Assembly (NCBI GenBank): GCA_029007575.1
Contig: JAQXIB010000240.1
Span: 1 to 11,210, forward strand
DNA length: 11,210 nucleotides
From: Clostridiales bacterium
GTDB lineage: Bacteria; Bacillota; Clostridia; Oscillospirales; Ruminococcaceae
Direction of reading: 5' to 3'
Shown here: one piece after another, positions 1 to 6,887 of the stretch
Layout of the letters: each line of letters begins with the position of its first letter
How positions within the stretch are numbered: the stretch's first letter is position 1
Translations under genes and position numbers: made by a program
Notes under the pieces: generated by a model
The model's input: the letters and a program-made list of their open reading frames with translations, nothing else
Told to the model about the DNA's origin: nothing
The model's database searches: none

Positions 1-67
1 CAAATTCCGAATTTGGGTGGTACCGCGAGTAACCTCGTCCCTTTACGGACGAGGTATTTTTATTTTT
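1..67 (+). promoter_or_regulatory. T-box riboswitch 3' end (antiterminator and terminator), tRNA-Phe responsive
   Basis: The T-box core TGGTACCGCG lies at 18-27. An antiterminator can be drawn directly: GGG 15-17 pairs with CCC 39-41, the 7-nt bulge TGGTACC occupies 18-24, and GCGAG 25-29 pairs with CTCGT 34-38 through one G-U pair, closed by loop TAAC. The competing terminator pairs ACCTCGTCC 32-40 with GGACGAGGT 47-55, followed by T-rich 57-67. T-box leaders antiterminate when uncharged tRNA binds. The variable bulge base is T21, which would pair with an A discriminator base, as in tRNA-Phe. The specifier loop and Stem I lie upstream of the window, so the tRNA-Phe assignment rests on the downstream pheST genes and this base. 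Confidence 0.95.
32..61 (+). terminator. T-box regulatory terminator upstream of pheS
   Basis: A perfect 9-bp stem (32-40 with 47-55) with a 6-nt loop is followed by ATTTTT. It is mutually exclusive with the antiterminator because positions 34-40 are used in both. It would stop transcription before pheS when charged tRNA-Phe is plentiful. Confidence 0.93.
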
Positions 68-84
68 CTGGGAGGTTTTTTACG

Positions 85-1113
85 ATGCTGGAAAAAACGG
101 CAGAACTGAAACAACAGTTTGAAGAGAAGATTGGCAAAATAAAGTCATCCATTGAAGCAGAACAACTGAAAGTGGAATTTTTAGGGAAAAAAGGATATGT
201 GTCCGGTTTGATGGCCGCACTCAAAAATGCCACCGGAGAGCAGAAAAAAGAGGCAGGCAAGCTGATCAATGAGCTGAAACAGTATGTAGAAGCGAAGGTG
301 CAGGAACGCACCGCTCAAATTCAGCGGGAAGAGGAAGAAGCGCTGATCGAAAGCCAGGAATCCTATGATGATTCTCTGCCCGGCAACACCGCGTGTGGAT
401 CTTATCATCCGATCACGCTGATTCAGCGGGAAGTGGAAAGCATTTTTGAGAGCATGGGCTTTACCATTGAGAATTATGATGAGATCGTTGATGATTACCA
501 TTGCTTTGAGGCGCTGAATATTCCGAAGCACCATCCGGCACGTGATATGCAGGATACTTATTATCTCAGCAGCGGTCAGCTTCTCAAGACGCATACCTCT
601 GCCGCTCAAAACGCCATTATGCGCAAATACGGCGCGCCGCTTCGCGCGGTGTTCCCGGGAAGATGCTTCCGGAATGAATCGACCGATGCTTGTCACGAAA
701 ATACCTTTTTCCAGATGGAAGGCATCATGATCGATGAGGACATCTCCATCTCCAACTTGATCTATTTTATGAAAACGATGCTGTCCGAGGTTTTCGGGCA
801 GGAGGTCACGGTTCGGTTGCGCCCCGGCTTTTTCCCCTTTGTAGAGCCCGGATTTGAGTTGGATATCCAATGTCTGATCTGCGGCGGCGAGGGATGCCCG
901 TCCTGTAAAAATTCGGGATGGCTGGAGCTTTGCCCCTGCGGCATGATCCATCCGAACGTGTTGGAATACGGCGGGATCGACTCCGAAAAGTATACCGGCT
1001 TCGCTTTCGGCCTGGGATTGACAAGACTCGCGATGATGCGGTACGGCGTGAAAGACATTCGTATGTTCAACAGCGGGAATCTGAAATCTCTTTCACAATT
1101 TATTGATAAATAA
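85..1113 (+). CDS. pheS: phenylalanine--tRNA ligase alpha subunit
   Basis: Catalytic alpha subunit of the class II (alpha-beta)2 phenylalanyl-tRNA synthetase, 342 aa, cytosolic; it adenylates Phe and charges tRNA-Phe with PheT. Residues 1-95 form the charged helical N-terminal tRNA-binding arm. The synthetase core follows: a motif 1 region near 137-160 (FEALNIP, then MQDTYY), motif 2 at about 194-213 (CFRNESTDACHE, then QMEG) and motif 3 at about 306-317 (FAFGLGLTRLAM). The start at 85 is set by GGAGG at 71-75. The open frame continues upstream only into the T-box, which is not coding. Residues 263-285 carry a Cys-rich insertion (CLIC, CPSC, then CPC) that could bind zinc; I believe similar insertions occur in other bacterial PheS. 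pheT follows after 49 bp, and both genes are controlled by the T-box. Confidence 0.97.
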   Translation: MLEKTAELKQQFEEKIGKIKSSIEAEQLKVEFLGKKGYVSGLMAALKNATGEQKKEAGKLINELKQYVEAKVQERTAQIQREEEEALIESQESYDDSLPGNTACGSYHPITLIQREVESIFESMGFTIENYDEIVDDYHCFEALNIPKHHPARDMQDTYYLSSGQLLKTHTSAAQNAIMRKYGAPLRAVFPGRCFRNESTDACHENTFFQMEGIMIDEDISISNLIYFMKTMLSEVFGQEVTVRLRPGFFPFVEPGFELDIQCLICGGEGCPSCKNSGWLELCPCGMIHPNVLEYGGIDSEKYTGFAFGLGLTRLAMMRYGVKDIRMFNSGNLKSLSQFIDK

Positions 1114-1162
1114 TTTCGCTTCCGACAGGGGATAACGTTTTCAGAAAGGAATGGTCATATCA

Positions 1163-3526
1163 ATGTTTGTATCAATGAACTGGATCAAAGAATATGTTGA
1201 TCTGAGCGGCTGTAATATAGAGGATTTAATTCATCGGTTTACCCTTTCCACTGCTGAAGTGGAGGACATCATCTACAAAGGCAGAGATATTTCGGGGGTT
1301 GTTGTCGGTGAGATTTTATCGGTGGAAAATCATCCCGATTCCAAAAAGCTGCATTTATTAAAGGTGGATATCGGCACGAAAATTTGTGACTGCGTCTGCG
1401 GCGCGCCGAACGTTGCCGCAGGACAGAAGGTTGCCTTTGCGACGGCAGGGGGCAGAGTTCCCGGTGGCGAAATCGGCAAATGCAAAATTGCCGGCTATGA
1501 TTCGGAGGGAATGTGCTGTTCCGAGAAAGAACTCGGTATCAGCGACGATCATTCGGGATTGATGATATTGGATGCATCCCTTCCCAACGGCGCCGATTTA
1601 AAGTCGCTCTACGAAATAGAGGACGTCATTTTTGAGGTAGATAACAAATCTCTGACCAATCGACCGGATTTATGGGGACATTACGGGATTGCCCGCGAAT
1701 TTGCGGCGCTGACCGGAAAGACTCTGAAACCGCTTGACTTGGCGGACCTTTGCTACGAGGGCAATGAGTCGGTGCGTGTGTCGGTGAAGCGGGAGGATTT
1801 GGTTTACCGTTATTCCTGCCTAAAAATGGACAACATCACCCGAACGGTCAGCCCGGTTAACGTGCGGATCAGATTGTTTTATTGCGGTATGCGTTCCATC
1901 AATCTGCTGGCGGATTTGACCAACTACATCATGCTGGAATTGGGACAGCCCACCCATGCGTTTGATGCGCACAAAATCCATCATATCGTGGTGGACACCC
2001 CAAAGAACGAGATGAGCTTTACCACATTGGACGGAACCGAGCGTAAAATCGAGCCGAACACGTTGATGATTTGGGACGAGGATCAGCCGGTCGCTATCGC
2101 GGGTATTATGGGCGGACTGGATTCCGAGATCGTAGACAATACCACGTCGGTCGTGTTGGAGTCGGCTAATTTTGACGGCGTCAGTGTCCGGAAATCGTCT
2201 TCCGCGCTGGGCTTGCGCACCGATGCCAGCATGCGGTACGAAAAAATTCTGGATCCGGAGCTTACCCTGATGGCGGTCAAGCGGTTTGTGCGTCTGGTAC
2301 AGCAAGCCGATACGGGAGCAAAGATTGCCTCCTGCCTGACCGACGTGTATGTACAAAAATATCCGGAGATTTCGCTCTCCTTTGATAAGGCTTATGTGGA
2401 CAGATATACTGGTATCGATATCAGCGAAGATCAGATTTGTCAAACACTGCGTTCTTTAGGATTTGATGTAACATATGCAGACGGCAAGTTTACCGTAGGT
2501 GTTCCGTCTTGGCGTGCCACCAAAGATGTGACGATCAAGGCGGATATCATCGAAGAAATCACCCGAATTTACGGTTATGATAACTTTGCGATTTCCACCA
2601 CGCGCAGCAAGCTGCATCCGGTCAAAAGCACGACCGCACGTACCGAAGAAAACGCTTTGAAGGACATCTTGGTGCAGAAATACGGACTGCATGAGGTACA
2701 TTCCTATATCTGGTGTGACGGCAAAAAATATAAGCGTTTGGGGATCGAGGTAGAGGATAATGTCCGCATTTTGAACATTGCGACGCCCGAAAACGGCACC
2801 ATCCGCAATTCGATGCTGCCAACCTTGCTTTCTTTCGTCTATGATAACCGCGGTTATCGGGACGCGTTTGGTATTTTTGAAATCGGACGTGTAGTGGACG
2901 GATTTGAGGATAACGGTTACTGCAAGGAAAAACGTCGTTTGGGAATCACTCTGTTTGACAAGCAGCATACCGAAAAGGAGCTGTATTTCTCGGCGGTGGA
3001 TATGATTCGGTGCCTGTTCGCGGAAATCAAGCATAGCGAGGTCACGTTCGAAAAAATGCCGATCGTACACAAATGGCAACATCCGAAGAACACCTCCCGT
3101 ATCCTTTACGGAGGCACGGAAATCGGCGTTTTGTGTACACTGCATCCGCAGAATGTTGCAAAGATCGATAAAAACGCTGCAATTGTATGTATGGAATTTG
3201 ATTTAGAGGCAATGAGCCAAGCGCCGGTTGCGCAGATCGCGTATGAAGAGCCGTCCAAATTCCCGTCTATCGATATCGACCTTTCTCTCAGCGTGAAAAA
3301 CGGGATTACCTATCATGATATTTCCCAGAGCTGGAAAGCATTAAATGCGGCCGAGCTAAAAGACGTCAATGTCATTGATATTTACGAATCCGGCAGTACA
3401 AAAAGTATTACGATCCGTCTGTCGTTCTCGTCTGACGAACGCACGTTGGCAATGGATGAGGTGCAGCCGCTTGTTGATAAGGTGCTTGCCTCTTTGGAGA
3501 GCATCGGCGTGACACTGCGGTCTTAA
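1163..3526 (+). CDS. pheT: phenylalanine--tRNA ligase beta subunit
   Basis: Beta subunit of phenylalanyl-tRNA synthetase, 787 aa, the usual bacterial length. Domains in order: N-terminal piece ending near 38; EMAP/OB tRNA-binding domain about 40-150 (HPDSKKLHLLKV, CGAPNV); B3/B4 editing domain about 165-395; B5 domain about 400-475; catalytic-like core about 495-690; ferredoxin-fold anticodon-binding domain about 695-787 (KFPSIDIDLS). Residues matching the E. coli editing pocket are present by motif: His265 in GQPTHAFD, Glu333 in LESANF, Thr353 and Ala355 in RTDAS. It should therefore clear Tyr-tRNA-Phe. The usual HPGRSA motif reads HPKNTS at about 640-645. The start is a choice: ATG 1163 gives the family-like N-terminus MFVSMNWIKEYV with AGAAAGGA (1143-1150) 12 nt upstream. 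In-frame ATG 1151 abuts that site, so it is unlikely. Confidence 0.96.
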   Translation: MFVSMNWIKEYVDLSGCNIEDLIHRFTLSTAEVEDIIYKGRDISGVVVGEILSVENHPDSKKLHLLKVDIGTKICDCVCGAPNVAAGQKVAFATAGGRVPGGEIGKCKIAGYDSEGMCCSEKELGISDDHSGLMILDASLPNGADLKSLYEIEDVIFEVDNKSLTNRPDLWGHYGIAREFAALTGKTLKPLDLADLCYEGNESVRVSVKREDLVYRYSCLKMDNITRTVSPVNVRIRLFYCGMRSINLLADLTNYIMLELGQPTHAFDAHKIHHIVVDTPKNEMSFTTLDGTERKIEPNTLMIWDEDQPVAIAGIMGGLDSEIVDNTTSVVLESANFDGVSVRKSSSALGLRTDASMRYEKILDPELTLMAVKRFVRLVQQADTGAKIASCLTDVYVQKYPEISLSFDKAYVDRYTGIDISEDQICQTLRSLGFDVTYADGKFTVGVPSWRATKDVTIKADIIEEITRIYGYDNFAISTTRSKLHPVKSTTARTEENALKDILVQKYGLHEVHSYIWCDGKKYKRLGIEVEDNVRILNIATPENGTIRNSMLPTLLSFVYDNRGYRDAFGIFEIGRVVDGFEDNGYCKEKRRLGITLFDKQHTEKELYFSAVDMIRCLFAEIKHSEVTFEKMPIVHKWQHPKNTSRILYGGTEIGVLCTLHPQNVAKIDKNAAIVCMEFDLEAMSQAPVAQIAYEEPSKFPSIDIDLSLSVKNGITYHDISQSWKALNAAELKDVNVIDIYESGSTKSITIRLSFSSDERTLAMDEVQPLVDKVLASLESIGVTLRS

Positions 3527-3535
3527 TCGGATTTT

Positions 3536-3583
3536 CAAAAAACAGAGTCTGTCTCACTTTTCGTGAGGCAGACTCTGTTTTTT
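3536..3583. terminator. bidirectional intrinsic terminator between pheT and the converging small gene
   Basis: A 16-bp stem pairs 3542-3557 with 3563-3578, with a single G-T pair and a 5-nt loop (TTTTC). T's follow on the plus strand (3578-3583), and an A run at 3537-3542 provides the U tract on the minus strand. It sits 10 nt after the pheT stop and about 28 nt after the stop of the minus-strand gene ending at 3607, so it can end transcription from both sides. Confidence 0.95.
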
Positions 3584-3606
3584 ATACGCGCCGGCGGGCA
3601 AGGGTA

Positions 3607-4008
3607 TTAGTCCTCTAATTGCGTATCATCGTCCAGCAATAGCGTAAAACGTATTACGGCAGCAGCCAGCACCAATTGATTCGCCAGATGGTTTAGCTTG
3701 TTTTGCCTGCACTGTTTTGGATTTTCCACCGGCTGTTCTAAAATGCTGCCGGTCAGATTGGTAAAATACAGCAAGGCAGAAATAATAATGATGCTGGAGA
3801 TCATCCGGATCGGCAAGACCTTTGGCAGACAGTCACATCCTTCTCCGTCCTTCACCGTGCAGATCAGCTGCTGCTTTTGCAGATCGGTTGTGTAATACGA
3901 TAAAATGATTGATGCCATGATCAGGATAATATTGGCTTTGGACTGGTCGATGACATCGACTCGCTCCTGTATTTCAGCCGGCAGACTATTGCAAGAAGTC
4001 TCGCTCAT
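3607..4008 (-). CDS. hypothetical small membrane protein
   Basis: 133-aa protein that I cannot assign to a named family. Visible features are a soluble N-terminus with an acidic/helical look (residues 8-24), then three hydrophobic stretches: about 25-39 (IILIMASIILSYY), about 66-82 (ISSIIIISALLYF) and about 108-125 (LANQLVLAAAVIRFTLLL). The loop between the first two holds Cys50, Cys58 and Cys60. The C-terminus is acidic (DDDTQLED). ATG 4008 is chosen because AAGGGA lies about 12 nt upstream. A longer form from GTG 4077 adds 23 residues but has no ribosome binding site. A second small membrane-anchored gene lies 113 bp upstream on the same strand, so the two may be co-transcribed. Coding status is supported by the membrane pattern and by the well-placed terminator downstream. 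Confidence 0.75.
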   Translation of the reverse strand: MSETSCNSLPAEIQERVDVIDQSKANIILIMASIILSYYTTDLQKQQLICTVKDGEGCDCLPKVLPIRMISSIIIISALLYFTNLTGSILEQPVENPKQCRQNKLNHLANQLVLAAAVIRFTLLLDDDTQLED

Positions 4009-4121
4009 GGCTCTGCTCGTTCCCTTCAAACGGATTGCCGTTTTGGATTGGATCGTTAAACGGATACCGCCATACACGGCAATTCATTCTATGCTTTGAG
4101 GCCAGAAACGGTACCAGTCGG

Positions 4122-4400
4122 TCAGCGAATGATCAGGCTGGCGGCAGTCGCTCCGATGGCAATACCGGCGCTGAGCTTTATCAGGGTGGGAATGATCCTT
4201 TTTGCTTTTCCCGGTTTAGGCATTTTGGACGGGTTCTCAGTTGGATTGATTTCTTTAATGTATTTTTTTCCCTGATGAATGAGAAAATCATTGTCACATT
4301 CCCGCTTTTCCGGATCTACAAAAAGAATTGCCTTTTTGATGTATAAATTTCCGGTATCGGTGATTTCGATGATTTGCTTGTTAACGCCTTTTAACATCAT
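4122..4400 (-). CDS. hypothetical small protein with C-terminal membrane anchor
   Basis: 92-aa protein. Residues 3-31 (MLKGVNKQIIEITDTG, then KKAILFVDPEK) look like a compact conserved start that I associate, from memory only, with unnamed clostridial proteins. A charged Lys/Pro-rich linker spans about 43-68. Residues 70-90 (IPTLIKLSAGIAIGATAASL) form one glycine- and alanine-rich hydrophobic helix that would anchor the C-terminus with the N-terminus inside. Function is unknown. Two ATG codons in tandem (4400 and 4397) are available, and neither has a recognisable ribosome binding site. The best purine run, GAAAGGAA, lies about 40 nt upstream. It precedes the other small membrane gene on the same strand and follows a candidate promoter near 4558-4587. 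Confidence 0.7.
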   Translation of the reverse strand: MMLKGVNKQIIEITDTGNLYIKKAILFVDPEKRECDNDFLIHQGKKYIKEINPTENPSKMPKPGKAKRIIPTLIKLSAGIAIGATAASLIIR

Positions 4401-4557
4401 GATATTTTTTGGCGGTTTGTTCTTGATATGACGCCAAATTCCTTTCGTCTGTATTTTGTATTGTGTATGCTATCTCCTGCCGAACTGTGTTTTGCAAAGA
4501 AGTAACGCATGCTTGTTGATTTTTTGATTTGTTCAGTAGACATTACTTATTTTGAAC

Positions 4558-4587
4558 AATATAAAATCTTGTTATACAAATTGTAAA
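4558..4587 (-). promoter_or_regulatory. candidate promoter for the two small membrane protein genes
   Basis: On the minus strand a -35 TTTACA (4587-4582) is followed by an 18-bp spacer and -10 TATATT (4563-4558), each 5 of 6 matches to sigma-A consensus. Initiation near 4551 would give a leader of about 150 nt before ATG 4400. The surrounding DNA is very AT-rich, so chance matches are possible. Confidence 0.5.
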
Positions 4588-4595
4588 TTCTTTTT

Positions 4596-4757
4596 TGTGA
4601 ATATACTGTGGAAAAGTCTGTGGAAAGGGTGGAAAGTTCCAATTCGATTGTGCAAAACTCGGTGGAAAAAGTGGAAAACTACATAAATACGCGCTGTCGA
4701 TTTGTGGAAAACCCTTTGCCGAATTAACCATACAATGAGTATATGCATTGTGGAATG
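4596..4757 (+). repeat. cluster of DnaA-box-like (T)GTGGAAA repeats, partly phased at 42 bp
   Basis: Nine-base units at 4607 (TGTGGAAAA), 4619 (TGTGGAAAG), 4628 (GGTGGAAAG), 4661 (GGTGGAAAA), 4670 (AGTGGAAAA), 4703 (TGTGGAAAA) and 4749 (TGTGGAATG) all point the same way. TGTGAATAT lies at 4596. Units at 4619, 4661 and 4703 are exactly 42 bp apart, as are 4628 and 4670. The units at 4596, 4607 and 4703 match the DnaA-box complement TGTGNATAA at 8 of 9 positions; the others match less well. The cluster lies beside an AT-rich tract (about 4540-4605) and outside any credible gene. A DnaA-binding role is inference; another regulator or chance AT-rich repetition is possible. Confidence 0.55.
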
Positions 4758-4779
4758 TATAAAAAGTTTTAACCGCAAC

Positions 4780-4809
4780 AAAAAGGGGCTGTAGCAAAAC
4801 AGCCCCTTT
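4780..4809 (-). terminator. intrinsic terminator of the polA-to-DUF4830 gene run
   Basis: Read on the minus strand, AAAGGGGCTGT (4809-4799) pairs perfectly over 11 bp with ACAGCCCCTTT (4792-4782) around a 6-nt loop, and T's follow down to 4780. The stem begins within the stop codon of the DUF4830 gene. The plus-strand side lacks a T run, so it works for leftward transcription only. Confidence 0.93.
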
Positions 4810-5290
4810 ACGATAATTTAAAGCCATGCATAAACCCGTCCAGCTCCAGAGAGCATATATCGCCGCCGATAATTTTATCCTCGTACACCAGGATATTGGC
4901 TTTGACGTTTTGCTTGTTGTCGGGATAGTTTGTTACGTCATAGGTCCAGCGCTTTACGCTTTTTCCGCGATAGGCTGACAGATCAAAGCCCTGTTTTTTT
5001 TGAATGACGTTGTATTTTTCATATACGTCATTAAATTCAGTCGGAATGGCGACCTCGACGATCTCGCTTGGCTCGTTTTTCACTTCCCAGCCGAATTGTT
5101 TCAGATAATTGATCCGCTGCTCGTTGTTCTCGGCAGTCAGTCCGGTGATCTTTTGCCCGTTGTTTTTTGCAACATCGGTGGCAGCGCCTTTCGCGGAAAT
5201 CATAAAAGCGCAAAAAATTCCGGCGACCAACAATACAGACAATCCGGCAATAATTTTTGTCTTGGTCATTTTCATCGATACAATAAACAT
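4808..5290 (-). CDS. DUF4830 domain protein, membrane-anchored
   Basis: 160 aa. Residues 12-31 (KIIAGLSVLLVAGIFCAFMI) form one N-terminal hydrophobic segment after a Lys-rich start, suggesting a signal anchor with the rest outside the membrane; no lipobox is seen. Residues about 58-155 match what I recall of DUF4830: QFGWEV, AIPTEFNDVYEKYN, KQGFDLSAYRGK, then NILVYEDKIIGGDICS and GFMHGF. The family has no known function. ATG 5290 is chosen with GAGG about 12-13 nt upstream. GTG 5299 lies too close to the same site, and ATG 5275 and 5269 are possible but lack their own site. The gene follows tsaD after 94 bp that hold a 14-bp palindrome and no clear terminator, so it may be read through from the operon. 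Its own terminator overlaps its stop. Confidence 0.85.
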   Translation of the reverse strand: MFIVSMKMTKTKIIAGLSVLLVAGIFCAFMISAKGAATDVAKNNGQKITGLTAENNEQRINYLKQFGWEVKNEPSEIVEVAIPTEFNDVYEKYNVIQKKQGFDLSAYRGKSVKRWTYDVTNYPDNKQNVKANILVYEDKIIGGDICSLELDGFMHGFKLS

Positions 5291-5358
5291 AATATTCACC
5301 GTTCCTCACAGATTGTAGTTGGTACATATATATGTTTGAACGGCTTGGTTAAATGCTA

Positions 5359-5372
5359 TTGCATCGATGCAA
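5359..5372. repeat. perfect 14-bp palindrome in the tsaD-DUF4830 gap
   Basis: TTGCATCGATGCAA reads the same on both strands. It lies between the tsaD stop and the DUF4830 start, with no T run beside it, so it is not a terminator. It could be an operator for the DUF4830 gene, but no matching regulator is visible. Confidence 0.4.
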
Positions 5373-5384
5373 AGGCCGGTATTT

Positions 5385-6401
5385 TTACCAATTTACCTGA
5401 TCGACAGGCATAGACGCTGCGGCATTTAAATTGTAATTTGCCCTAACACCGCTTTGATATTCAAAATAAGCCTGACAGCCGACCATTGCCGCATTATCTC
5501 CGCAGAGAGATAGGTCGGGCAGATAGAAAGTATAACCGTTTTTGCGACAGTCCTGCTCCAAGCGGCTGCGCAAGCCGGAATTGGCGGCGACACCGCCGGC
5601 AATGGCAATGTTGTGATAGCCGAACTCCTGAGCCGCCGCCATTAGCTTGCTGCTCAGAATGTCGCAAACGGTTTGCTGAAAGCTGGCGGCGAGATCATTT
5701 ATGTTGACTGTTTCGTTTTTTTGTTCCGCGTTATGGAGCAAATTGATGACAGCGGTTTTCAGTCCGGAAAAGCTGAAATCAAACGGGCATCCGTCCACCT
5801 GCGGATGAGGCAGCTTATAAGCCTGCGGATTGCCTTTCCCGGCGGCTTCATCGATCTCTTTTCCGCCCGGATAGGGAAATCCCATTGCGCGCGCGGCTTT
5901 GTCATATGCTTCTCCGGCCGCATCGTCCCGCGTTCTGCCAATGACCCGAAATTGGGTATAGGTCAGCACTTCGATGATATGGCTGTGTCCGCCGGAGGCC
6001 ACGAGGCAGAGAAAGGGCGGTTTTAATTCCGGATTGGATAAATAGTTCGCGGCAATGTGCGAACGGATATGATGTACCGGGATCAGCGGCTTGTTGGAGG
6101 CGAGTGCAAGCCCTTTGGCAAAGTTCACTCCTACCAGCAGTGCGCCGATCAGCCCCGGAGCGGCAGTTACCCCGATCGCATCGATGTCTTCGAGAGACAG
6201 TCCGGCATCGGAAAGTGCCTGAGAAACGACCGCCGTAATGCTTTCACAATGGCGGCGGGAGGCAATTTCGGGAACGACGCCGCCGTAAAGACGATGTTCT
6301 GCTATTTGAGATGCGACGACCGAGGAAAGCACCTTATCGCCGTTTTCCACCACGGCGGCGGCGGTTTCGTCACAGGAGCTTTCAATCGCTAAAATTTTCA
6401 T
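5385..6401 (-). CDS. tsaD: tRNA N6-adenosine threonylcarbamoyltransferase
   Basis: TsaD (formerly Gcp/YgjD) transfers the threonylcarbamoyl group from threonylcarbamoyl-AMP to A37 of ANN-reading tRNAs, normally with TsaB and TsaE. The 338-aa length matches the family. ASKHA-fold motifs: LAIESSCDETAAA at 4-16; metal ligands His111 and His115 in HHIRSH; SGGHS at 136-140; DDAAGEAYDK at 159-168; GGVAANSGLR at 269-278; and CGDNAAM at 300-306 with Asp302 as the third metal ligand. ATG 6401 is set by the family N-terminus MKILAIESS and by AAGGAT 10 nt upstream; an upstream extension to 6434 would overlap rimI and is rejected. It follows rimI after 19 bp. The usual tsaB neighbour is absent from the window. 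Confidence 0.97.
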   Translation of the reverse strand: MKILAIESSCDETAAAVVENGDKVLSSVVASQIAEHRLYGGVVPEIASRRHCESITAVVSQALSDAGLSLEDIDAIGVTAAPGLIGALLVGVNFAKGLALASNKPLIPVHHIRSHIAANYLSNPELKPPFLCLVASGGHSHIIEVLTYTQFRVIGRTRDDAAGEAYDKAARAMGFPYPGGKEIDEAAGKGNPQAYKLPHPQVDGCPFDFSFSGLKTAVINLLHNAEQKNETVNINDLAASFQQTVCDILSSKLMAAAQEFGYHNIAIAGGVAANSGLRSRLEQDCRKNGYTFYLPDLSLCGDNAAMVGCQAYFEYQSGVRANYNLNAAASMPVDQVNW

Positions 6402-6420
6402 AAGTACGAGATCCTTTCTG

Positions 6421-6873
6421 TTATTCTGCGGCAATGATGTTTTTGTTCATAAGCACGGCATCTTCTTCCGGTTGGTCATAAAAACGTTTCCGGATGCCGA
6501 CGGCTTGGAATCCGAAACGCTCGTATAGAGCGATGGCGGCTCGATTGCTTTGGCGCACCTCAAGCATCAGCATGTTCAGCCGGTTGTTTTGGCAATAATT
6601 AATGGCGGCGGTCAGCAACGCCCTGCCGATACCGCGACGGCGATAAGTTTGTTTCACGGCAATATTGTTGACGGTGGCTTCGTCCAGAACAACGCCGAGG
6701 TTGATAAATCCGGCGATCTCGCCGTCCACGTCGGCTACAAAGGTAACTGCCGCAGGGTTGGACAGCTCCGCGACAAAGGCATCCTGCGACCACGGCTGTG
6801 AAAAGCATTCCGCCTCGATTTGCGCCACTGCGTCAACGGTTTGCAGGGACATCGGTTTGATTTGTATGGTCAT
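6421..6873 (-). CDS. rimI: ribosomal-protein-alanine N-acetyltransferase-like GNAT protein
   Basis: 150-aa single-domain GNAT acetyltransferase. In E. coli RimI acetylates the N-terminal alanine of ribosomal protein S18; in other bacteria homologues act more broadly. The acetyl-CoA binding loop RRRGIG lies at about 78-83. The RimI block LEVRQSN at 104-110 contains the likely catalytic Glu105, and Tyr117 in ALYERFGF is the likely general acid. The C-terminal hallmark RKRFYDQPEEDAVLM follows at 128-142. ATG 6873 has AAGGA 8 nt upstream. The gene sits directly before tsaD, the classic RimI-TsaD neighbourhood, and after the phosphatase gene with a 37-bp gap that contains a short duplication. The exact substrate cannot be read from sequence. 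Confidence 0.94.
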   Translation of the reverse strand: MTIQIKPMSLQTVDAVAQIEAECFSQPWSQDAFVAELSNPAAVTFVADVDGEIAGFINLGVVLDEATVNNIAVKQTYRRRGIGRALLTAAINYCQNNRLNMLMLEVRQSNRAAIALYERFGFQAVGIRKRFYDQPEEDAVLMNKNIIAAE

Positions 6874-6887
6874 GCTTTTGTTCCTTT

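Noticed and set aside
13..84. Upstream extension of the pheS reading frame from 13
   Set aside because: It runs through the T-box bulge and the terminator hairpin. GGAGG at 71-75 and the family N-terminus support ATG 85.
181..951. 256-codon open frame antisense to pheS
   Set aside because: It is fully inside pheS on the opposite strand, has no recognisable domain, and is typical of antisense frames in GC-balanced coding sequence.
1820..3145. Long open frames antisense to pheT (1820-2443 and 2456-3145)
   Set aside because: Low-complexity, charge-rich translations with no family resemblance, wholly covered by a convincing gene.
4028..4043. AAACGG-ATTG-CCGTTT hairpin as a terminator between the two small genes
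   Set aside because: The stem is only 6 bp and no T run follows on either strand.
4596..4757. CRISPR array or origin of replication reading of the repeat cluster
   Set aside because: The repeats are only 8-9 bp and irregular, with no constant repeat/spacer structure and no cas genes. Without dnaA, dnaN or rpmH nearby, a full oriC call is not justified.
4543..4827. Minus-strand open frames across the GTGGAAA repeat cluster
   Set aside because: The translations are dominated by FHPF/FHRLFH runs from the repeats. One frame runs through the DUF4830 terminator and no ribosome binding site was found.
5000..5413. Plus-strand 137-codon frame opposite DUF4830 and the tsaD end
   Set aside because: It is a shadow of the minus-strand genes, with no ribosome binding site or recognisable motif.
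6057..6392. Plus-strand frame opposite the tsaD start
   Set aside because: Antisense to the conserved N-terminal motifs of TsaD, so it cannot be the coding strand.
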